From Zymomonas sp. (GTDB lineage: Bacteria; Pseudomonadota; Alphaproteobacteria; Sphingomonadales; Sphingomonadaceae): 13,131 bases of DNA. Where the stretch lies: positions 1 to 13,131 of the forward strand of contig NZ_JAIWON010000119.1 of the NCBI RefSeq assembly GCF_020216885.1, written 5' to 3'. The position numbers and the translations under genes are program-made. Positions 8,181 through 13,131 of this stretch are shown piece after piece. A model generated the notes under the pieces. It was not told the DNA's origin. It saw only the letters and a list, made by a program, of their open reading frames with translations, and ran no database searches. Within the stretch, counting starts at the first letter, position 1, and each line of letters begins with the position of its first letter.

Positions 8181-8205
8181 AAAAAGGATAAGCGACATCC
8201 TTTTT
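8181..8205 (-). terminator. Small hairpin terminator at the dgt stop codon
   Basis: AAAAAGGAT (8181-8189) and ATCCTTTTT (8197-8205) form a perfect 9-bp stem with a 7-nt loop, ending in a T-run on the minus strand and overlapping the dgt TAA. The stem has only three G-C pairs, so it is probably a leaky terminator. Confidence 0.45.
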
Positions 8206-9364
8206 AGACCAGATCGAAGGCACCGATATCTTGATGATAGCGTTTTAAGGCATAATGATCCGTCATACCGGCGACATAATCAACAATATGTCGTTGCCGA
8301 TCAATTTCGTTATCCGGCCAATTTTCTTGCCAATCATCCGGCAATAATCGCGGATTATCCTTATAAAGCGCTACCAGTTCGGAAATAACATAAGAGGCGC
8401 GCTCCGCAATCGGTAATAATCGGGGGTGATGATACAGCTTTTGATACATAAATTTTTTAAACAAACGCTCATTCTTGGTCATCTCTTCTGAAAAGCCGAC
8501 CATTGCTTGAGGCATCTGCCGGATATCCGTTAGATGCTTCGGTTTAAAAAGGGCAATCCGACGGCGGGTCTCATCCAGCGAATCATTTACCATTCGACCG
8601 ATCTGCTCACGGATCAATTCAGCAATTAACTTTTTCCCAGTTAAATCAGGGTAGCGCGTTTTTACGGCTTGCCATGTTGGGGCAATCAAAGGCTGGGCAA
8701 CGACTTCTTCAAGATCAATCAACCCTGCCCGCAATCCATCATCCAAATCATGGTTATCATAGGCGATATCATCGGACAAAGCCGCGACTTGCGCCTCTAA
8801 TGATGGCCAGCTTGTTAATTCCAACGGAAAAGCATCATCCACCGCCGACAACGCCCAATTCGGATGTCTTATCGGGCCGTTATGCTTGGCTAAACCTTCC
8901 TGCATTTCCCAAGTCAAATTGAGACCCGACCAACGCGGATAAGGCGATTCCAAATGAGTCAGGATGCGGAGACTATGGGCATTATGGTCAAAACCGCCAG
9001 CCTCTTTTAAAGCCTGTTTCAAGACATTTTCGCCAATATGCCCGAAAGGCGGATGCCCTAAATCATGCGCCAGACACAAGGCTTCCGTTAGGTCTTCATT
9101 CAACCGAAGCACCCGCGCTATCGTCCTGCCGATCTGGGCAACTTCTAAACTATGGGTCAATCTCACCCTAAAATGATCGCTTTCCGGCGCGATAAAAACC
9201 TGTGTCTTATAACGGAGCCGTCGGAAAGCCATAGAATGGATAATCCTGTCACGGTCGCGTTGAAAAGCATTGCGGGGGCCTCTTACGGCACCCTTCCCTT
9301 CATCATGTAATCTGCCACGGGATAATTCGGGATCGGCGGCATAAGATGCAAATTTTGTTTTCAT
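8204..9364 (-). CDS. dgt: dNTP triphosphohydrolase (dGTPase-like, HD domain)
   Basis: Soluble HD-superfamily enzyme that hydrolyses dNTPs to deoxynucleoside and triphosphate and so adjusts the DNA precursor pool; about 386 residues, fitting the dGTPase-like type 2 proteins of alphaproteobacteria. Visible features in order are: the N-terminal [15 protein letters not shown] stretch; [17 protein letters not shown]; the metal ligands His71 (in THSLEVAQ) and His100-Asp101 ([11 protein letters not shown]); and the later acidic motif [15 protein letters not shown] prefer the ATG at 9364 because relatives begin just before YAADP; an in-frame ATG at 9382 would add six residues and neither has a clear ribosome site. 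Position next to argS and a SPOR gene follows a common alphaproteobacterial arrangement. Substrate preference (dGTP or general dNTP) cannot be read from the sequence. Confidence 0.93.
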   Translation of the reverse strand: MKTKFASYAADPELSRGRLHDEGKGAVRGPRNAFQRDRDRIIHSMAFRRLRYKTQVFIAPESDHFRVRLTHSLEVAQIGRTIARVLRLNEDLTEALCLAHDLGHPPFGHIGENVLKQALKEAGGFDHNAHSLRILTHLESPYPRWSGLNLTWEMQEGLAKHNGPIRHPNWALSAVDDAFPLELTSWPSLEAQVAALSDDIAYDNHDLDDGLRAGLIDLEEVVAQPLIAPTWQAVKTRYPDLTGKKLIAELIREQIGRMVNDSLDETRRRIALFKPKHLTDIRQMPQAMVGFSEEMTKNERLFKKFMYQKLYHHPRLLPIAERASYVISELVALYKDNPRLLPDDWQENWPDNEIDRQRHIVDYVAGMTDHYALKRYHQDIGAFDLV

Positions 9365-9429
9365 TATTCTATCATGACCCATGTCATCGGGCGTTTACAA
9401 ATAACGCATAAAGACCACAGTCAAAAATA

Positions 9430-9442
9430 GAAAATGATTTTC
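9430..9442. repeat. 13-bp palindrome upstream of dgt
   Basis: GAAAATGATTTTC is a perfect odd-length palindrome in the 106-nt gap between the CLC gene and dgt, about 65 nt before the dgt start. It may be an operator or a weak hairpin. It loosely resembles half of a Fur-type box, but AT-rich palindromes this short are common by chance. No clear terminator for the CLC gene is seen in this gap. Confidence 0.3.
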
Positions 9443-9470
9443 AAAAACAAATCACCTTCATAAAACAGGC

Positions 9471-10748
9471 TTATCCCCCCAAATGACTGATAACGCTTTT
9501 AGAGGCTGTTTTTGGCTGCTTTTTCTGGTCATAGAATTGACTGATAGCAATGGAACCCGCCACTGCAAAAGCAATAGGAATCAGAAAATCATGACCGGTT
9601 CTTGCAAATTCGATAACCAAAGCCATCGCCGTAATGGGCATTTTCATTGAACTCGCTAAAAAAGCGGCGCCCCCAATAATAGCAAAGGCACCAATAGGCA
9701 CTGGCGGTAACCACATATTCCATAGATGGCCAATAACAACGGCTAACAAAGCTCCGAAACTGATACCGGGGGTCAATAGTCCTCCATAAGCCCCCGCCCA
9801 AAGTGCCAGAAAAACAGCCAGCATTTTAAAACAGAATAACGTGCCAGCCTTCATACCGGATAAATTGTCATTAAAAGCCAAGCTTACAGGCCCCTTGCCG
9901 TTACCCAAAATTTCAGGAAACCATATAGACAATAGGCCAATCGCGGCAAAACAGAGGATAGCCACCAAAGCTAATTGACGGTTATCCTTTATTCTGCTGG
10001 CGGTTATTTTTTGCGACCAAAACCGAAAATAATGGGCAGCAATCCCAAAAATAGGCCCTGCTAGTAATGCCAATAGCATTAAACGGGTATCAACCGGCCA
10101 TGCAGGGACGTGATAGACCATGCTATTTCCCAGAAGAATCCATGCCATGCGCGCCGACAAAGCCGAGGTTAACAAAGCAACAATCACAACCGGACTAGCC
10201 CATGTCATCAACAAGGCTTCCAAAGCAAATAAAGCACCACTAAGCGGCACATTATAGACCGAAGCCAATCCGGCACCTGCCCCACAAGCCACTAAAATTC
10301 GGCGCTGATTTTCGGATAAGCCACCCCAAAAGGCAAATCTTTCACCAATCAAACTGCCCAATTCCCGCGGAGCCACTTCCCTTCCCAAAGGCGAGCCAAG
10401 GCCAACCGTCACAATCTGCAAAAGGACGTGAATAATAGTCGTCCAGAAAGGCATCACTCTTTTATTGGCGGCAACGGCTTGCGTAATCGAAACCAAAGGC
10501 GAGCCAAAATAACGCAGCAAGCCCCAGCCACCACCGACAACAGCCCCACAAAAAACAAGCACTTCCAACCGCCTCAAAGGTGACGCGGCCATGCTCCCTT
10601 TTAAGAAGCTTTCCTCACTAATGACATGCTGCAAGCTATAGCCATAAGCGATATGTTGCACGGCATGCAGTATCCATGACAAAAGCATCCCGCCCAATCC
10701 GGTTAAGCCGCCCACGGCAAGACAGGCAAGGCCATAGCGTATCTTCAT
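9471..10748 (-). CDS. CLC-family chloride channel / Cl-/H+ antiporter-like protein, divergent filter
   Basis: 425-residue inner-membrane protein with the helix pattern of the CLC family (E. coli ClcA has 473). Recognisable family motifs are GREVAP (122-127, canonical GREGP), with Glu124 at the gating-glutamate position; GAGAGLASVYNVPLSGALFALE (156-177); and GGLLTPGISFGA (322-333, canonical GGxFxPSLxxGA). Departures are clear. The GSGIP filter motif is reduced to FGSP (81-84), the GREGP motif has an inserted-looking VA, and the position of the internal proton glutamate (ClcA Glu203) appears to be Ala178. No CBS domain follows. The start overlaps the stop of the upstream TPR-SPOR gene as ATGA, with AGAAAGG about 11 nt before it. 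Family membership is sure; whether it is a channel or exchanger, and for which anion, is open. Confidence 0.9.
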   Translation of the reverse strand: MKIRYGLACLAVGGLTGLGGMLLSWILHAVQHIAYGYSLQHVISEESFLKGSMAASPLRRLEVLVFCGAVVGGGWGLLRYFGSPLVSITQAVAANKRVMPFWTTIIHVLLQIVTVGLGSPLGREVAPRELGSLIGERFAFWGGLSENQRRILVACGAGAGLASVYNVPLSGALFALEALLMTWASPVVIVALLTSALSARMAWILLGNSMVYHVPAWPVDTRLMLLALLAGPIFGIAAHYFRFWSQKITASRIKDNRQLALVAILCFAAIGLLSIWFPEILGNGKGPVSLAFNDNLSGMKAGTLFCFKMLAVFLALWAGAYGGLLTPGISFGALLAVVIGHLWNMWLPPVPIGAFAIIGGAAFLASSMKMPITAMALVIEFARTGHDFLIPIAFAVAGSIAISQFYDQKKQPKTASKSVISHLGG

Positions 10749-12691
10749 TTTGCCGTCAGCCTTTCTACAGTGACACCTTTCCGAGACGTAAACTGAATCG
10801 TTGAAAAACCATGTTTTTTTAGCTTGTTCACAAAATCTTGCGCCTGTTCATCTGACGAAAACGGGCCTGCCAGCAAACGATGCGATTTATGCCAAGGCGA
10901 AGTCCATGGCTGCGTTGTTTTTAACAAAGGATATTTGGTTAATAATTTTTGCCAGACGGCAAGAAGATTTGCCTTATTTTCGCCACTGGCAACCTGAACC
11001 CAATAGCGCTCACTTGTGGCCTCATGAGCTGATTTGGTGACGGATTTGGCCTCAGCGGCTGCTTTCGTCTCGACGACAGTATGGTTATTTTTCTTTTCTA
11101 TCGTGGTGGCTTGGCTATTCGCTGACAGGTCTTTTTTCCCGTTCAGCGTTTTGGGATTTTTCTCACTGACCTCAATCAGCAGATTACCCGCCTTTTTCGC
11201 ACTACTTTTTTCAGCTTTTTGATCAAGTGCTTTTTGCTCGGCAATACATTGATTGATCTTTAAAAGCTCAACCTTGCTAGGTGTTTTAGACACATGAGCA
11301 GTCTTTGCTACAATTTTCCCTTTTACTGCCTTTTTAGCGGGTAATTTAAGGCTATTTTCAATATTTATCTTACAATAGGCCTTTAACTCCGCCTCGCTTC
11401 TAACCGGCGTTTTTTTACTGATCGGCAATGTTTTTTCAGAAGTTTTTTCCGGCACAATCGGCGTAGAAGCTATTTTACTTTTTAGCTTCGGCAGCACGGG
11501 TGATACCGTCGGAGCCGGAACAACAGCAGGCGAAACGGTTACGGGTGCAGCATTTGTCTTTTCGACAACATTACCTCTTCTTGATTTTAAAAGAACTTTG
11601 GGCGTAGGTGGCTCTCTATCCTCGTCTTTGACTGTCAAAGGCCTAATCGGATCTTCACCGACTTCTGGGCGTGGCGCTTGCGGAGCCAGCGGCATGGGTT
11701 TTTCTGATGTAACGTAATCTTCAGACGTTGCCGGAATGCTATCAATATTAAAATCTGAAACCGGCTCTTTAGTATCAGCAGGACCCGATTTGTCATTTTC
11801 AGCCCAAAGAGATTGCGAGCTACCGCCCTTAACTTTCATATCCCCGAAATGCACTGCTGCCGCTTTTTCTTGAGCTGACAGCTGGGGCAAACGGCTTAAA
11901 AATGACGCCATTGTCTCGGCAGAACCAGCAGGCATCGTTGATTTGATAATAGCATTAGCTCCAGCGACATCGCCGGTTAACGCTAATATCAAAGCACGCG
12001 TGCGCCATGCAGCCCGATTTTGTTGTCTTAGCTGGCGATCAATCAAAGCAAGGGCATTACTGGCATGTCCGGCAATGGCTTGAGAAAGAGCAAATCGCCT
12101 CTCAGTCTCATCATCAGGATGAGATGATAAAGCCATCGTATAGGCGGCTTCGGCTTTGGCTTTATTGCCTAATAAATCATAGGCCAGTCCGCTATCACTA
12201 GCGACAATAGATGCCGGAATACCATTCGACACTGCCTCATGAAAATATTTCAAGGCCTGTTGCGGTTTTTCCTGCTGGATAAAAATCGATCCTAAGGTGG
12301 CTTTTACTTTCCCATCATGGGGTGCCAATGTCTCGGCACGGGACAAAAAACCATAAGCGGCGTGAAGGTCGCCCGCCCGATAGGAAGCCAGACCGGCTCC
12401 AATTAAAGCATTGGTATCATGAGGCTGCGCTGCCAAGCGGCGCAAATAAACAGTCAAATCTGCCTTATCGCTACCGGTCTCATTCTCGGCTATTTGCGCC
12501 TGTAAAGAAACTGAATAGCAAGGGATGCCCGTCAAAATCAGAAAAGACACCCAAGTAGATTTAACGATATATCGTATCTTACTATAGGATGCCTTTTGAA
12601 CGTTTGCCGATATGCGGGTGCCGACAAATTCGGACGGAACGGGCTGCTTCCCAAAACCGCCATTCTTAGAATCTTTTATCTCGATAGCCAT
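10745..12691 (-). CDS. Periplasmic TPR protein with C-terminal SPOR domain
   Basis: 648 residues if the ATG at 12691 is used. A basic, polar 46-residue lead is followed by a hydrophobic segment (47-64) ending SLQAQIA, which fits a long signal peptide or a membrane anchor. Tetratricopeptide-like helical repeats fill about 75-280. Residues 290-560 are low-complexity, rich in Pro, Lys, Ser and Thr, with two cysteines (440, 482) near its end. The SPOR domain is 562-640 (RYWVQVASGENKAN onward). SPOR domains recognise denuded septal glycan, and TPRs usually hold protein partners, so a septal scaffold role is inferred. It lies next to ftsZ but after a strong terminator, so it has its own promoter between 12692 and 12818. 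A GTG at 12814 would add 41 residues but sits beside the U-run of the ftsZ terminator. Its stop overlaps the CLC start by 4 nt. Confidence 0.88.
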   Translation of the reverse strand: MAIEIKDSKNGGFGKQPVPSEFVGTRISANVQKASYSKIRYIVKSTWVSFLILTGIPCYSVSLQAQIAENETGSDKADLTVYLRRLAAQPHDTNALIGAGLASYRAGDLHAAYGFLSRAETLAPHDGKVKATLGSIFIQQEKPQQALKYFHEAVSNGIPASIVASDSGLAYDLLGNKAKAEAAYTMALSSHPDDETERRFALSQAIAGHASNALALIDRQLRQQNRAAWRTRALILALTGDVAGANAIIKSTMPAGSAETMASFLSRLPQLSAQEKAAAVHFGDMKVKGGSSQSLWAENDKSGPADTKEPVSDFNIDSIPATSEDYVTSEKPMPLAPQAPRPEVGEDPIRPLTVKDEDREPPTPKVLLKSRRGNVVEKTNAAPVTVSPAVVPAPTVSPVLPKLKSKIASTPIVPEKTSEKTLPISKKTPVRSEAELKAYCKINIENSLKLPAKKAVKGKIVAKTAHVSKTPSKVELLKINQCIAEQKALDQKAEKSSAKKAGNLLIEVSEKNPKTLNGKKDLSANSQATTIEKKNNHTVVETKAAAEAKSVTKSAHEATSERYWVQVASGENKANLLAVWQKLLTKYPLLKTTQPWTSPWHKSHRLLAGPFSSDEQAQDFVNKLKKHGFSTIQFTSRKGVTVERLTAK

Positions 12692-12818
12692 AGTAACGTA
12701 AAAAGCTAACTGTCTTTGTGAACGCAAGCATAAAACGACAAAAAAGGCAGAAGATCGGATTAAATATATTTTAGTGGTCAGAAATGAAGCTAAATTGATG
12801 CCGTCTGTGGCCACAGAT

Positions 12819-12853
12819 AAAAAACAGGCCGCTCACCGAATATGAACGACCTG
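12819..12853 (-). terminator. Intrinsic terminator of ftsZ
   Basis: On the minus strand CAGGTCGTTCA (12843-12853) pairs with TGAGCGGCCTG (12825-12835) as an 11-bp stem with two G-U pairs. The loop is 7 nt and six T residues (12819-12824) follow directly. It begins 33 nt after the ftsZ stop. Confidence 0.88.
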
Positions 12854-12885
12854 CTTCTTTTTTGAGTCTAAAAAGATCGAAAATT

Positions 12886-13131
12886 TTAGGAGTTACCCTG
12901 ACGATTCAAGAATTGAGGGATATCGACACGGCCACGGTTTTCAGTGCTGTCTTTACGATCAGCTCCACGGGCAATGTTAGACATCCGTTCAAATAAGGTG
13001 CTACCTTCTCTTGCCAGCCTCGGAGCCGGACGGGTCGGCTCGCTATTCCAACCAGCATTAGAATTCTGGTTAAAATCGCTTTCCTCGACGGACGGAGAAG
13101 CCGCTTTTAAATTATCTTTTTTTTCGACAGG
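12886..13131 (-). CDS. ftsZ: Cell division protein FtsZ, C-terminal end (partial at window edge)
   Basis: The last 81 codons and TAA stop of a gene entering from the right. The translation runs from PVEKKDNLKAA through a polar disordered linker to PRLAREGSTLFERMSNIARG and the final VDIPQFLNRQGNS. This matches the end of alphaproteobacterial FtsZ: the LFERM.NIARG block and the C-terminal conserved peptide (DIPxFLxRQ) that FtsA and other membrane tethers bind. The GTPase and tubulin-like domains lie outside the window, so the call rests on the tail only, but these two motifs in order are distinctive. A terminator follows directly, so ftsZ is the last gene of its transcription unit, presumably the division cluster to the right. 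Confidence 0.92.
   Translation of the reverse strand, partial: PVEKKDNLKAASPSVEESDFNQNSNAGWNSEPTRPAPRLAREGSTLFERMSNIARGADRKDSTENRGRVDIPQFLNRQGNS

Noticed and set aside
12692..12814. 41-residue extension of the TPR-SPOR protein from a GTG at 12814
   Set aside because: The GTG sits beside the U-run of the ftsZ terminator, and the promoter of this gene must lie within the same stretch.
1..13131. Mobile element, prophage, CRISPR array or defence island
   Set aside because: No transposase, integrase, terminal repeats, spaced direct repeats or nuclease/toxin genes are visible; nearly all sequence is accounted for by housekeeping genes.

Overview
This window looks like chromosome from an alphaproteobacterium of the sphingomonad type. 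Zymomonas mobilis is the best guess, inferred from the AT-leaning intergenic DNA, the sphingomonad-like protein sequences and the dgt-argS-SPOR gene order; no database search was possible. Apart from one gene at the left edge, all coding sequence is on the minus strand. I see no insertion sequence, phage gene, CRISPR array, tRNA or rRNA.

Layout from left to right. Positions 1-481 are an AT-rich non-coding stretch with a candidate promoter. It leads into a plus-strand KefB/KefC-type cation:proton antiporter (482-2260). A strong bidirectional terminator (2285-2316) separates this from the convergent alaS (2335-5007, minus). Upstream of alaS lies the terminator (5093-5132) of a second minus-strand unit: argS (6279-8003), followed 3 nt later by a membrane-anchored SPOR-domain protein (5148-6275). 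The 200 bp between dgt and argS is unusually structured. It holds a small hairpin at the dgt stop codon, a long imperfect hairpin, an alternative pairing, and an intrinsic terminator followed by eight U residues only about 36 nt before the argS GTG start. Next come dgt (8204-9364), a divergent CLC-family chloride channel/transporter (9471-10748) and a large TPR-plus-SPOR periplasmic protein (10745-12691). The stop of the TPR-SPOR gene overlaps the CLC start as ATGA. The right edge holds the last 81 codons and stop of ftsZ (12886-13131), closed by a clear terminator (12819-12853).

Functionally the minus-strand block combines cell division and envelope genes (ftsZ and two SPOR-domain proteins whose family binds septal peptidoglycan), aminoacyl-tRNA synthetases (argS, alaS), nucleotide-pool control (dgt) and ion transport (CLC). 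Most of it is ordinary housekeeping DNA. The most interesting observation is the possible attenuator or structured leader RNA ahead of argS. Others are the CLC selectivity motifs that depart from the canonical pattern, translational coupling of that CLC to an ftsZ-adjacent SPOR protein, and the replacement of the usual nagZ-scpA-scpB continuation after argS-SPOR by alaS.
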